Positions 33,230-45,424 of a DNA stretch of 64,000 nt are shown piece after piece (the first letter of the stretch is position 1; each line of letters opens with the position of its first letter). Made by a program: the position numbers and the translations under genes. Source of the DNA: Ophioderma brevispina. Its lineage: Eukaryota; Echinodermata; Ophiuroidea; Amphilepidida; Ophiodermatidae. A model generated the notes under the pieces. That model saw only the letters and a program-made list of their open reading frames with translations, made no database searches and was not told where the DNA came from. Location: contig JAMKCH010088115.1 in the NCBI GenBank assembly GCA_023653785.1, positions 205,483 through 269,482 of the forward strand, given 5' to 3'.

Positions 33230-33500
33230 CATAACTACCCAGCGACAAAGTCACCCGCTTTTATGTGTCAAAAATCTGCGCTGACCGTTGCACTTAATAC
33301 CCATCAACTTCACATTTGGTTGCCTTCCATAAGCAGTGAGTACAGAAAGCCGATAGCCAACGATAACCCTTGACCATTAAGTATCACAGCTCTCCCACCA
33401 CTTAACCTGGATTTAGTTTGCGCTGAAAAAGGAAAATCTAAGCGGCGCACCGTGTGCTCGCTTTGAAACTGATCTAATAATTCCCCCTTTTTAGCTCTTC
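33230..33500. promoter_or_regulatory. Candidate conserved non-coding block
   Basis: Balanced composition against AT-rich flanks, with CCCGCTTTTATGTGTCA, GCGCTGACCGTTGCAC and GCGGCGCACCGTGTGCTCGC words and no open frame of note. Suggested as a conserved element on composition only. Confidence 0.2.
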
Positions 33501-33504
33501 ACTT

Positions 33505-34495
33505 GTGACCACAAAATTTAAATACTAAAAGCTTTGTATTTTAGGAGTTTAAAGGACCAAAATGCTACAAAATAATAATAGGGTTTCAATTTCAAGTTTC
33601 TTTACTATGGCAAAGTAGAATTTCAATACTGCCAATAAACCCAACTTTATAAAGATACAGCCAATAAACGGATGTTTACAGCATCATTGCTAAATCAGAA
33701 ATTCTTAAATTACCCCTTTCACAATTGTAAAATACCCTGTGCCCCCTCACTGGTTTACAATACACCTGGACTCATAGTAACAGGGAGAGAAACTGCTGGG
33801 AAGCACTGGTGCATTCCCAGTAGCTTCTCCCCTGTTAATGAGACCAGGGTACACTGGAATCCAGTGAGGGATGCATTTTATTTTGCAATTGTTAGAGAGA
33901 TACATTGTACATTCAAATAACAAGTAAGTACTTTTCTTTGACCCTGATGATATTTGCAAGACAACACAGGGCAACTAGGGCACCGACTGGAAGTCTGTCT
34001 TCAAGATGTGGAATGTTATTACAGGTGTAGTAGACATTTGGCCCAACAAATTAAAGTCCATTTTCATTTTCAAATAAATGATAATATATTTGCTTAGATT
34101 AATTACAAATTGACACAAGCATTACAAATATGAGTAATATATATAAGTTTACTTGCTAAAATGAAAAATTTGCTATATATGAACAACTTACTTATACATA
34201 AATGTATTAATTGACAAATATTTAAACAGCCACGGCATCATGCCTTCTCCATGTGCGAAATTGGCAAATGGGTGCTGTAGAAGTGACTTAAAATGACTGC
34301 TAGGTCAGTTCATAATTAAATTTGGTACTACTGAAAAAACTCCCCAAAAACAAAAACAAACAAAAAAAGCAAAAAAAAACTTTAAAAAAACAGTGCACAA
34401 GCAGTAAATATCAGAAGACTTGGAGAAAAGTCTAAGTTTCAATTATTTTTATTCATTTGGAAGTTGCATGACCATGCTCTTGGAATAGCCAAGAT
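33505..34495. other. AT-rich stretch with a short inverted repeat
   Basis: Inverted words GGGAGAGAAACTGCTGGGAA (33782) and TTCCCAGTAGCTTCTCCC (33813-33830) form a hairpin, and ACCCTGTGCC/ACCAGGGTAC and CCAGTGAGG words flank it. The overlapping opposite frames 33672-33920 and 33747-33974 follow from this. No gene is seen. Confidence 0.4.
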
Positions 34496-34499
34496 GGTG

Positions 34500-34850
34500 G
34501 CTAGCTTTTTACCAGAGGAAATCAACCATTCCACATAGCCCTCTTCAGACCCATCCATTTTGCACAAGCGGTTTTGGTTACAAGGTTGGAGTACGCTGGA
34601 GAGGCTGTGGAAATGGTATCGCACCGTGCCGTCAACATGCTCGTGTAATGGATCTGCGCGATGATCACCCCGACCGGTGACGGCAGAGAATCCCGTCGAC
34701 ATTCCGTGTCTGATGGGCCCAGACGCACAACTGCAAATACTGTAAGGAACACCTCTTCCCCCCTTATTGGATACATCACCCATCAAATCAAGTCTATCAA
34801 CATTTTTCATCGTTTGATTTTCCAATCCCAGTAATCGAACAGCTTTCATG
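34500..34850 (-). promoter_or_regulatory. GC-richer low-stop block: conserved element or exon candidate
   Basis: Two minus frames (34439-34849, 136 codons; 34522-34779, 85 codons) and one plus frame are open through the same segment. The first begins MKAVRLLGLENQTMKNVDRL, and I do not recognise it. The centre (CACCCCGACCGGTGACGGCA) is CpG-bearing and unlike the flanks. No splice sites are convincing. Confidence 0.22.
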
Positions 34851-34859
34851 TCAAATTTG

Positions 34860-35640
34860 TAGTACCCAACAACAATTCCGTAACTCTAGAACAGTGGACG
34901 ACAAAAAACACACACACACAGATGAACTTGATACACAAATGCATACAAGACACATAATATTACACAAATTCCTCACTCACTTCATGAATATTTGACTTTG
35001 GACTGGTATACGAACATGATATACAAGTGCATACAAAAAATATGATGCCTGTTGCAAATAGGCAGTGCGCAATGGGTGTAAGTTACAAATTGGTGTTGCA
35101 ATTACTAGTGGTACATAAAACATTTTATCAAGTATTATTTGATGAATATTTAAGCCACTTCCTTGATTCTTAGGTGTAATAAAATTCCTCCAAATTTGTG
35201 TGATTGTAAGGTTTCCTCCTTGTCGTCCAACTAATAAAATTCAATTTTAAAGATGGCTTTTGTTTCGGTAAAATTACACCATAATACATATGGTCACTTT
35301 GACTCCACTAGAAACCCAAATTGTGTAACATAATATTTCCTCCTTGAAACAAAAGGTATTCATCATGATAATAAGCTATAATAGCTACATCTACAGATGT
35401 CCATTTCCTATAACTTGGTTGTAAATTGAAGAGTGCATGTATAAAAGCAGGCATTGAGGAACAGCTTGAACCCACCCTCATCAAGCCATCTAGGTTTACA
35501 CTTTCACAAATTTTAGGTCAAGATTCAAACTTCTGCCCAGAAATAAGAGCTCAAGATTCACCAACATGAAAACTCCTCTGGCCTCCTCTCTTCAGTATTA
35601 AATTAAGGCATATACCAATCCATACACAACTCATGCTTTA
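34860..35640. other. AT-rich spacer, no gene recognised
   Basis: ACACACACACA at 34909-34919. Nothing else noted. Confidence 0.5.
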
Positions 35641-35642
35641 AA

Positions 35643-36020
35643 ACCTGTCGGCGGTGAGCAATTTCAAAATTGACCCTGCTGTGACCTGGGAAAATAGGTC
35701 AAAGGTAATTCTCCATTGAACCTGATGTGGACCTCTATATGGGGGTCATCTACCAAGCAAGTTTTATGATCCCAGCATTTGTGGTTCTTGAGATATTGCG
35801 TGCAAATATCAAAATTGTAAAATTGACCCTGTGACCTGGAGTTAAGGTCAAAGGTCATTCTCCTTTAAACTCAATGTATATCTCTATGGGGTCATCTACA
35901 TACCAAACAAGTTTCATGATCCTAGCATCTGTAGTTCTGGCAATAATACACAAAACAAATTTTGCACACACAGACACACGCACAATACTGCTGGCCAGGC
36001 CGGCCATTTGTGATGGTAAA
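35643..36020 (+). repeat. Family D-type repeat, ~153-bp units with AGGTCAAAGGTCA
   Basis: Two units begin AAAATTGACCCTG (near 35666 and 35819), then GTGACCTGG, AGGTCAAAGGT, ATTCTCC, GGGGTCATCTAC and AAGTTTCATGATCCTAGC. They end in TTTTGCACACACAGACACAC and GGCCAGGCCGGCCATTTGTG then GATGGTAAAAATG. The second unit has a DR1 site AGGTCAAAGGTCA. Period and terminus type resemble the 28.3-29.0 kb repeat. Confidence 0.65.
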
Positions 36021-36024
36021 AATG

Positions 36025-37365
36025 ATCCACCTTTCTGAAAAAATATTTTGTTTGTTTATGGCATACCGCATCCATAAAAATACATTTAGGTCAAGACTTG
36101 CAGTGCCTTCTCGATTAGATGGATTTCAACTTCCAACTTATTAAAATCTTGGGGAGGGTAGGTTCAAGAGGCGCAAAATAAACAGGATTAAAAAAAAGAA
36201 AGCATGATAACTTCCTAATTCACCAATGGATATCAGCAACATGACCTTCTATTTTTTTAAAGCATGAATGCATCTATTTCCTGCGAAAAATGAAGATAAA
36301 CACACTCGATGTCAATATCGCAATCCTCAAAATTGTGCAAGGACTATTATCGTGGGTTGAAATGGGTAATTACGGAACTTCCAAGTCTGATGTGAAGTGC
36401 AAGGGAAACAGTAACCTGATTCCAGCCAAATTGCATGCAATAATAGTCAACAAGAATATTTTCAATATAGAAAGGGCGTGCATTCTTTATTTATCAGGGC
36501 CAGGATATTTGCACACATTGATTTCTATGTCCTCTTCTCCTTCTCCTGCAGTCAGCTCAGTTTGATTTCCCGGCACAAATATTCTGATAAAACAAAAGAA
36601 CAGTTTAGGGTGCAGGTTTGACTAATTCAAGTGCAAACTGATTACAAGAAGTCGGGTGCAATGCAACATACACTATTCGTCAAAGTTATGAGCCAATGGG
36701 CAAGTTATACATATCCCACATTGCACTTGCAATATTCTTATTACTGCATTGTAATAAACTTTTTCAATTCTGTAAAAATATAATAAGCATGTAATTTTCA
36801 AGGTAGTTTATTTTTGCAGATTTTGCAGATTGCCATGGAAATTTTCTGCAAATTTTATAGAAAAAACAAGCAAAAATACACCAATGCAATATACAGTTAC
36901 AATATTCTTTTCAAGATTTCATGAAAATAATTAACTCATACAATTCCCAAACTTTAAAATCACAAAAAAATTATGATATGAAAATAATGGTTTATACAGT
37001 GCAAAGGAGGTTGTAAGACAATAACTTCAAGAAGCATCCCAAATTTGCTTAATTTGTGATGTTTTCTCAGCGAACAAACAATTAAGAAGTCTGGTCTGTG
37101 CATGCTGATGCAAGGCCAAATCTCACCAAGGTGTAATTTTCACATCACAGTACTGTGAGTACACTATAGAATCATTTGAACCTAGTGTGTTTGAATATCA
37201 TGCGCAAAATTCCACGGAAGTTGACTTTTGGTGTACACTCCAATATGAGAAGTGGAGAAGAATGGTCAGGGGGATGGATGCAACTTGGGAGTGAAATCAA
37301 ATAATTGGATTTTATTTTCACCTCTGGAGTTTGAGATTGTAATTGTGACACTTACAAAGTTATTT
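36025..37365. other. AT-rich stretch, no gene recognised
   Basis: The frame at 36290-36565 (91 codons) has no domain signature. Nothing else noted. Confidence 0.5.
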
Positions 37366-37368
37366 CAA

Positions 37369-37430
37369 CATAAATTATTTTCTAGAAAAGGACTAGGCAT
37401 AAATTATTTTCTAGAAAAGGACTAGGCTTA
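37369..37430. repeat. 29-bp direct tandem duplication
   Basis: The word CATAAATTATTTTCTAGAAA followed by AGGACTAGGC occurs twice in succession, differing only at the edges. Confidence 0.85.
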
Positions 37431-37504
37431 ACTCGAGATGGCTATAGGTCTTATTGGCTTAACGCAATTAGATGGATTGCAAGGTATGGAAAAAATTCCA
37501 CTTT

Positions 37505-37575
37505 TTTAATGGGATTCGAACCTGGAATCTCCCGATTACCAAACAGGCATTCTACCCCTGAGCTAACATTGAAGC
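37505..37575 (-). repeat. tRNA-like SINE head or tRNA pseudogene
   Basis: On the minus strand TTAGCTCAGGGGTAGAATGC (A-box region) is followed by GGAGATTCCAGGTTCGAATC (B-box). Spacing aligns with a tRNA-Gly-like body, and the loop position would read GGT. The T-stem (CCAGG against CCCAT) and the acceptor stem do not pair, so it is not an intact tRNA gene. The minus frame 37451-37651 is coincidental. Confidence 0.6.
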
Positions 37576-37579
37576 TAGT

Positions 37580-38205
37580 GTTGCAGAATCGAAGTGTATC
37601 ATATAATCTATAGCCCATAGAGTATTTTCTGACTTCTCTAGTCACAAGCACAGATGAGAATTAAATCTCAATTCTAGCAAATTAAATACATAAATAAACA
37701 TGATTAAAGGTACCATTATCAAATTATTTTGTATTATATTCTTGCTCTGTTAAGATTTTTTAAGGTCAGTGAGTACTTGGGGATTTTAAATATGGGCTCT
37801 CTTGGCCTGATGATTTCCTCCATAGTGAGATGATCTAGTCAGTTTCCTGTAAAGAAAATTCTAAGTTGTCATTCTTTGGGAGCAATGCTCGGCTGAGCAG
37901 TTCACAAGGAGTTAATTACCTTCCCTAAGGCTCCCATTACAACTAATGAAACTGAACAATACTGGAGATCTATTTGTGAGGCTTGTTTGACCGAGTGTTT
38001 AATGGGTGTGATTAACAACTCCAATGTTCTCTATTGCATGTAGCAAATAAGGAGTTTGACCTCTTTTGATAGCTATATCCATACTCTCACATATATTCAT
38101 AGGTATTTTCAGGGGATAGAGAGGGAGCCCTTGCATCTGACACCTAACGGTGGACAAACGATTCCTATGCATCTTCCTTTTATAAATGGCATAATTACAT
38201 TATAC
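37580..38205. other. AT-rich spacer, no gene recognised
   Basis: Nothing identified. The frame at 38056-38286 runs into the following MITE. Confidence 0.5.
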
Positions 38206-38209
38206 ATTC

Positions 38210-38607
38210 TACAGTTGTTTGAAAGTCTCATTTATTATGACAAAACCAGAATAAAACAAAAAATATCAACGGTGACACACTTTTGACAAATAATTTGGAT
38301 TATTTATATCACTGACTTCATCCTGTGTAATTTTCATGAAATTTCATTGCGGGCAAATATGATTTTTCTTAAAAATATAGTTTAACACGCCTCTCTATGG
38401 AAAATGGGCATATAGAGGGCGCTATAACATACAAATCCTGACATTTGTAGGCATATATGGCAAGATTCCCGTAATGGATTTTTCTGATTTTTGCTGAGGC
38501 AATAGCGCTTGCATGCCCTACTTATATCTGTTGTCAAAATTGTGTCGCCACTGCTTAAAATTGCTCTAAAAATAAAAGAAACAATTTGTATGATATCAAA
38601 CAGCTGT
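38210..38607 (-). mobile_element. MITE family Y copy 2, opposite orientation
   Basis: The left end is TACAGTTGTTTGA and the right end TCAAACAGCTGTG, a diverged version of the 13-bp ends of copy 1. Interior sequence is the reverse complement of 2841-3241, with high identity over CATATAGAGGGCGCTATAAC, TTCATTGCGGGCAAATATGA and TTGTGTCGCCACTGCTTAAA. No clear target duplication. The minus frame 38382-38621 parallels the plus frame in copy 1 because of this homology. Confidence 0.8.
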
Positions 38608-38609
38608 GT

Positions 38610-39235
38610 ATACCCTTGCACCTACTCTGTATCTTGTGCAAAGGTATAATGTAATTATACCATAGGCGACACATAATCATAATATCACCCCCCCCCCCTA
38701 AAAAAAAAACAGGGTATCATCAACTCAATATGTTTTAAATTGTGTCTATAATACACAATGTCCTAACTGCAGGGGTCAAATTCAGCACCCCAGGTGTATA
38801 AATTTCCACATACACCCATTAATGTTAAAGAGGGACTCTGGAGAGAAAATAAAATAAGAAGGTTCTTAGTAGATACGGGTGTATTGTACCAAACCAGAAA
38901 GTCTGAGCATCAGAGGATATTGGGGTTGTGAAGAAATAAACATTTTTGTTCGGTAATCGTAGGTATCGTGTAAGAAAATGGAAGAAAAACTAAGCATAGA
39001 CAAACACACACACACACACATACAATAGAAAACATTTTTTTTTTAAATTCTGCAACCAAATCATAATGGGCTGTTATTGTCAGAACAACTTACTACAAAA
39101 CAACTGGATCTGCATTAGTTTGAGCTGTAAATGTCAAAATAGATTACAACAGAACAAATTTATAATTGTTAGCACAAATTCCAGGCAGGATTTTACACCA
39201 AAATAGAAAGGAAGAGCATTTACACAAAACAGTTG
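38610..39235. other. AT-rich spacer with C-run and (CA)n
   Basis: A C-run at 38687-38698 followed by an A-run, and (CA)9-10 at about 39003-39021. No gene recognised. Confidence 0.55.
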
Positions 39236-39239
39236 CTGT

Positions 39240-39530
39240 ACATGCGCACAGCTCATAATCGCCTTCATCACACACAATGCATGACACTGCCTGGTTTGAT
39301 CATAATACACAAGCGCGTTATTGCTTCGGACATTGAACCGTCAAGCCGAGTTAAAAAAAATTTGTAACCAAGTCTGACGCATATGAACCATCTTAATATA
39401 TGCAAGCCCTCATCCTATGACTCCTTCACATGGTTAGATTTTATTGGACTGTAAGCAGATTATTATGCCAACAACACGCCCCGTGTCATGCGATCGTAAC
39501 AAACTACATATTTAGTTTTGGTCTTTCAGT
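39240..39530. promoter_or_regulatory. Candidate conserved non-coding block
   Basis: Balanced composition with TTTTATTGGACTG (39441), AGATTATTATGCC and CACGCCCCGTGTCATGCG. No open frame of note. Hox-like cores and a CACCC/GC-type site suggest cis-regulatory DNA. This is an inference. Confidence 0.2.
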
Positions 39531-39539
39531 TCCTGCCAT

Positions 39540-40685
39540 TTACTTACTGCAAGCCTAGAATTCTTAAGATCTGAGGGTGCGAGTTCAAATGTAACCTCTT
39601 GCCACCTATTGGGGTAGTTACGCGTATAATGACAACATGAAATGTTGTCGTTGGACCGATATGTTTCCGACATTCAAACCAGTGTGGGGCGTGGAGAACA
39701 CAGCAAAGTTCACTATCAGATCGCTTTCTAGTGGGTAACTGTAAACCGATGCTTTCTGATATATCCATCTTTAAGACTGCTCTGTTTTTAATTTCAATAT
39801 GAAAAATCAAGTTGTAGTGCTCAATAAGATGCTAAGAAAAACACAAGAGGGGGCCTTCAAACTACCCATGCCCTTATATTTTATCGGGTAAACGACATAT
39901 GAATTCCAATATCAACAATGTGAGAAAGAGAGCAGAGATGTTTCAATAATTCATAAACTTTCATCTAATCTAGAGTGTTGGAAATTCTCTCTCTTGCTTT
40001 TCTTTCTCTCTCTTACAGATTGTAATGTAGATACAACTAAACAGCTTGTTGAATTCTGCAGTTGTATCAGTTGATAGGATCAGTGTACACTCAGGAGGTG
40101 GTCATTTAAAATACCAATAATATGGGCCTACATGACAAATCAAAACATTAAAAGTGTGAAGTGCACCTGATTGACAAAGAGGGATTTCCATCATGACAGC
40201 AAAAAAAACCAACTTTGTTACAGCATATTCTTTCCATTGGTTTTCTGTATGTGCCATGGTTAGATTCCTACTGCTATGAAGTTACAAGTTAAAAGTTACA
40301 AGTCAAAAGTATTATTTTGGCTCATACAGGGGTCAAAATAGTTTGTTTTAAAATGCTTCAATTTCAGTGAAGATGGTCTTAAACTATTTGTAATGTTATA
40401 AGAATTGAAATAATGTATAGTTTGGACATCTACAATGTTCAGTTACCAAGTTACACTCAACATTAGTATTAACACCATAGATCCTGTAGGGGTAGTAGTA
40501 ATATTGTGGGTATACCTGCACCTGTATTCTTACAATCATCCACAATCACTGCCTATTAATATTTATTACCTACTTTGAATACAAAATTTTCTTTTGACTA
40601 AATGAAATCTAAATACCATTTGTGAGTAACATGTTATTTTTTAACACCACTGTCTGATTGGATCCTGCTGACAATTCAGGTCTCT
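39540..40685. other. AT-rich stretch, no gene recognised
   Basis: The minus frame 39544-39810 (88 codons) lacks features. A GGGTGCGAGTTCAAATG word at 39576 loosely resembles a B-box but no A-box was found. Confidence 0.45.
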
Positions 40686-40689
40686 TGGT

Positions 40690-40985
40690 AGCTGAAAATT
40701 GACACATTGTTTGATGATGCTCACTAGGATCCCAGACACGCCCCCTCCCTTAGCTGGACACTCCACTTGTTTTGTTTACATTCCCCATTTCTATCATTTA
40801 TTTTCTCTCATAACCCCTCCTTTGTTTCAAACACAGAGCAATCTGCTGCTGGAGCCCGTTAGTCTGCTTTCGTTTTCTTACCAGGACACTGCCTCAGGGC
40901 TGACATTCCATGTTGTCTGAACTCATAACGAGTTGCTAATTCCAGTAATTAAAACGATTGTCTTCTGTTCAAAGGCTATGATCTG
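40690..40985. promoter_or_regulatory. Candidate enhancer block
   Basis: A pyrimidine-rich balanced segment with ACACGCCCCCTCCCTTAG, TTTGTTTACATTC (Fox-like), CCAGTAATTAAAACGATTG (homeodomain-like, 40943-40960) and TGTTCAAAGG (TCF-like). The frame at 40699-40920 has no recognisable product. Confidence 0.22.
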
Positions 40986-40989
40986 GGCA

Positions 40990-42610
40990 AGGTTATGATG
41001 CCACCCACACATATTGATGGAGTCTGGAATCTGGTGAACTCGTGGTGAACGAGAGTGGAGTCCAAAGGGTTGTTCTTCTACTGAGTAATGTTGGAAGTTA
41101 TTTGAACCATTACTATTTCACAAAGATTCGCTCAACATACTATAATGAGATGCAAACATCCCGTGACATTGTGCACAGCTAGTCTTAAAGACACTCTCAT
41201 TGATTCTCCCAAAAAGAGCAAAATAAAATTGAAATTTGCAGGAATAGCTTAAAAATCCAGGATAAGTCTGTAGAATTCTCGTAAGTTATTTTTTGAAACT
41301 GCATGCTTGTCAGAAATGGAAGAAAACGGCATAGTGTTCGAAGGTATGAATCCCCATCAATTGCGTGTTGTCCATACAGACAGTAATAACTAAAATATCC
41401 GATTTTATCCTTATTAGGTTGCTTTCAGTCATATCACTTGCAGTGTGTGTTAGGATACCTATACTCATTACAGACATGCAAAAATCTGATTTTTGATGAT
41501 TTTTTGTATTTTCTGATTTAGCAAATCACTAGTAATAGTGCCTTTAACTAATACAGAATTAAAACTCAGCATTTTTCCAGCATTTTTAAATACAGAAAAT
41601 TAATATGGAATTCATCATTATGGCAAAGAGATGACAGAAAGCAAGAAAGAAAAGAGAAAGAAAGCTATAGAGCATACAAGAAGTTGGAGTAAAAGAAATT
41701 TTCAGACAAGTCGTCAATGTTTTGATAGCAACAAGTGGTCACGTTTTAGTTCAAAGCATGGAATCAGTTATACTTCTAGAACCACTAGAGGGAGCACTTC
41801 ACATTCAAAGTGCTCACTCTCCCTGCCAGCGTGAGTTGCCTCCAATGCATCCATACATCACAAAAACTCAGTCCGCAAGTCAAAGGAACAGACTAAACAT
41901 CAAAGAAAGTCAACTTTTGTCCTTCTGAAAATTACCCAAAACAACTTTCCTCCCAAAGTGACAGTGTGTAGAAAGAATAAAAAACAATTTTCTTAATCTT
42001 TTCGCACATAGCAGAGCTGGAACACAGAGACCCACATCCCTAATGTGTTATCCCAACAACACGACTAGTTCACCACTCACAGCCACTCACCCCAAAGATT
42101 AAAAAAAGAGAAACTTTACAAAGCCAAATATTAGTGTTGGGTTGGCCTTTAGCAAGGTGAATGGGTTATGCCAACTATAACACCAATTACCCAAGCAAAA
42201 TAGGTGTTATTGCACAAATACTATCGCAAAATGGTCGCCTAATGGGGCATGAGTAATTAACTGTGGTTATCTGTGGATCTACAATTTCAACAATATACCT
42301 GCTGGCCAAATTCTTCAATCAAATAATAATGCCACACTTGCTTTGAGTTTGTGGAAAAGCTTGTTATTGCTTTTCAGGCATTTTATATATTGAAAAGGTC
42401 TTATACTAACTCAACTCGGTGGATGTAACTATCAAGCTGTATTTAAAAAGTATGTAAATGTACTACGGCAACATGTGGATACAAAACACAGCTCTATGTT
42501 AGGGCTACACAGTTGATCAGCACTGCTATATTTTCTCACCAGCAAAGGTGAAGTAGAGAGTGAATGTTATGGAAACACTTTTAAGTCATGGAAATCACAT
42601 TTGATGGGGT
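40990..42610. other. AT-rich stretch, no gene recognised
   Basis: Frames at 41631-41834 and 41722-41928 overlap each other and have no features. Nothing else noted. Confidence 0.5.
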
Positions 42611-42969
42611 TTATATTAGGTGTGACCACAGTGACCTACGAGGCTACGGCATAGATACCAATGTGCAGCACATAGGAACTTATATACTCTACGGGTTTAC
42701 ACAATAGAGGGGTCCTTCAATTTAATCTGAAATGAACTATACACCTATAGGTTTTGTCTTTTGGGTACACAGATATTGCATGGTATGCCAAGGATTGTAG
42801 TGAGTAAGTAGTACGGGTACTCACTCTATTTGCACAGACTATAGTTGTAGCTGGCCCTCCATGTAGTGGGACATTTTTCACACAGCCTCAGTTAAAATGT
42901 AGTAGGTTACACTGTTTGGGTACATCTCCCATTTGCTCAGGAGTATACACAGGGTACCTACCACTAAGC

Positions 42970-43080
42970 AGGTACATAGTGAGTATGAGTACACCACAGT
43001 GAGTATACGAGTGAGATGAGTACACCACAGTGAGTATACTTGTGAGTATATAGTGAGTACACCACAGTGCTGTGAAATTA
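42970..43080. repeat. AGTGAGTATGAGTACACCAC minisatellite
   Basis: Three imperfect ~35-45-bp units of AGTGAGTAT(n)GAGTACACCACAGTG lie at 42978-43069. Related GTAC- and GAGTA-rich words extend to about 42780-43180. Confidence 0.75.
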
Positions 43081-43084
43081 CAGT

Positions 43085-44285
43085 TCACTATGTAAATAGG
43101 TACTATGCATGTTCTCACCCCATTTTCACAGATTACACATTATAACCTACCATATAGTGACTTTGGTGTAGTAGGTATACAATGAAATACCATGTACACA
43201 TTTACATTCAGTCGGCCCCCTCCCCATCAGGTACACGATAGACAAGTAATCTAAGCGTGCAGTTTTTGACTCCCTGTATGATACATATACACTCCAGTAA
43301 CTTGAAAGTTTCAGAAAGTTGTCACAGCTTTTACAAAAAGAAATGAGCAAAATCTAGGGCAAGCAAAGGACAAATATCTAACTGTGAAACCTTAATGGTA
43401 TATGTTCCTGTATTTGCAACATGACTCTTGCTTGTGTGAAAACTTATGTGTGTTTTATACAGCTCTGTTAAAGAACTGTAAGATGAGATTGAGAAATATA
43501 TAACGATTAAGAAATAGTTCAACACCATTTCAAATCAGACTTTTGAAAAAATGTATACAGACCTACATTTCTATAATTCATCATTCTTTACTTTAATGAT
43601 TTACATAAAAGAAGCTTTTCTCAAATTTGCACATTTGATATTATACTTATTGTTCAAAGGCAACATTGTAATTTTTGTTAGAATTCCTGGTTTTCCACAA
43701 TTGAAATGCAAATTTCAGGATTAAAAAACACTGGCAGGGGAAAAGATGCAAACTTAATGCAAATTTTAACATTCACAACTACTCAATGAAAACATTATCA
43801 CAACATGCCATGTATCACTTCTAGTAGCACACCTGAATTAACCATTCTTTTTATAATTTAAGTCAAATGAAGCAATTTCGTTTTCAAGAGGCACTCCGAA
43901 GATAACTTACAGTATATACATTATTTATTGTTGAAGTAAAGAACACAAACAACATTTTCTAAACACCTCTGGCAAACCTAGGGCCCAAACTATGCGACTT
44001 ATGAAGGAAGCCTTAAGGTGCCAAATTCCACCGCCACACGGATTTGATTGAAGTTATGCTTTTATAAGATTCAGCGCCTGCATTTGTAACTATTTCCTGA
44101 AACCCTACCTTTACATTCTATTTGTAAACATAGCCTACAAATTTGCTTGGGTAAACCCATCCTTACTCACCTCTTGATTTCCTTTTTTCTTCGCATGAAT
44201 AACTGAATACTTTAAAATGGCAACCACTGCAGGGGCCCCTTCTAGTAATTAGTTTTTGATATAAGACTGTTAGTTCAGGCAAAAC
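43085..44285. other. AT-rich stretch, no gene recognised
   Basis: Frames at 43147-43350 and 43331-43528 show no features. Confidence 0.5.
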
Positions 44286-44289
44286 ACTC

Positions 44290-44615
44290 GCTCATTTTCG
44301 TACTCCAGGCATGCACCAGTGGTCGTCGCCATGACCTCAAAAAATGCGAGACGGTGTTCCGCCAAGCGTGCCGCGCTATCTTCTGCCTACCGATATAAGT
44401 TGTGATTTTCCCCTTATCTCTTTGCACTCTCTACGCTCGCACACCTCGGCTGTTAAGATTCCTAGGAGATTTACCATATTAATTGGCTATGCATTTATGA
44501 CCTTATTTTGGCTAGAGGGAGAAAAGAAATTCTTTTTAGCTTCAAGCAGTTTGTTCTCCAGGCGAAGGCCCGAGCGAATCACGCAAGACTGAGTTTTCAG
44601 TAATCAATTTTAAAA
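44290..44615. promoter_or_regulatory. Candidate conserved non-coding block
   Basis: CpG-bearing balanced segment (GCACCAGTGGTCGTCGCCAT, GCCAAGCGTGCCGCGC) followed by TACCATATTAATTGGC and TATGCATTTATGACC. The frame 44344-44592 (82 codons) has no recognisable product. Confidence 0.22.
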
Positions 44616-44959
44616 TCAAATTTTTCTTTTGTAGCTAAAAAAATGTGAATTGGTGATGCATACATACTGAGGTGCTATCAATCACATGGTTCTATTTTTG
44701 ATTTCGTCCGTGAATCACACACTCATTTTCCATGGGGGGATGACGGCAGGGATTCTCAAGCTACATGAAAAGCTTTCTTCTTACCAAAATGTTTACACAA
44801 TTAAATTATAGAGCACATATCCATCCATTAAGAGAGAGCGAGAAAGTGATATTGAAAAAGCTTTTCAAAGACATCAAAGAACCATTTAGATCATTTAAAA
44901 CAAAGCTGACAAAGGACTAATATAACAAGCATCAATAACACCAGTGTTTCAGGCTATTT

Positions 44960-45420
44960 CTCACCCAATCTCTCATCCTATTTCAATGCCGCAAAAATTC
45001 CTGCCCACGATGTCACCCTGAGCTGCTGCAGCAGCGACTGCAGATTTGGCTGTGGCGGCAAGCAGACCAATTTGCCGGACAACCGCGGTCCTTCCACCGT
45101 TTGACACAATGTCACAAACTACACCGAGCGCAATCAATATCTTTTCATTCTTTGCCCTCACATGGGCAACAGTAAGTTACCGGCAATGACCAAGCTGTTT
45201 ACTAGCTAGTAATAAACTTAATTTGTAACAATCAATAACGCATGAACGACTCAGACAATCAACAGAGCCCAGGGCACAGAGCCACCGAGAGTTATTTTGC
45301 AATTCTGAATCGCTGCTCATCCATCTTCTTGACACAAATGTGCAATCCAGCATAAACGAGTCGACTGTATTAATATAATAAAAATCTTCCCCATCAATGA
45401 GCATTATCTCACGCTAGATT
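44960..45420. promoter_or_regulatory. Candidate conserved non-coding block with perfect GCTGCTGCAGCAGC palindrome
   Basis: A GC-richer segment containing the perfect 14-bp palindrome GCTGCTGCAGCAGC (45022-45035), TGGCTGTGGCGGCAAGC and CAACCGCGGTCC. The minus frame 44973-45161 encodes an Ala-rich stretch because of the CAG/GCN palindrome. I do not call it a gene. The second half, to about 45420, keeps balanced composition. Confidence 0.25.
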
Positions 45421-45424
45421 TAAC

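Noticed and set aside
37505..37575. tRNA gene on the minus strand
   Set aside because: A- and B-box regions fit, but the acceptor and T stems do not pair, so it is recorded as a SINE head or pseudogene.
44973..45161. Alanine-rich 62-codon minus frame
   Set aside because: The Ala run comes from the GCTGCTGCAGCAGC palindrome. There is no supporting exon structure.
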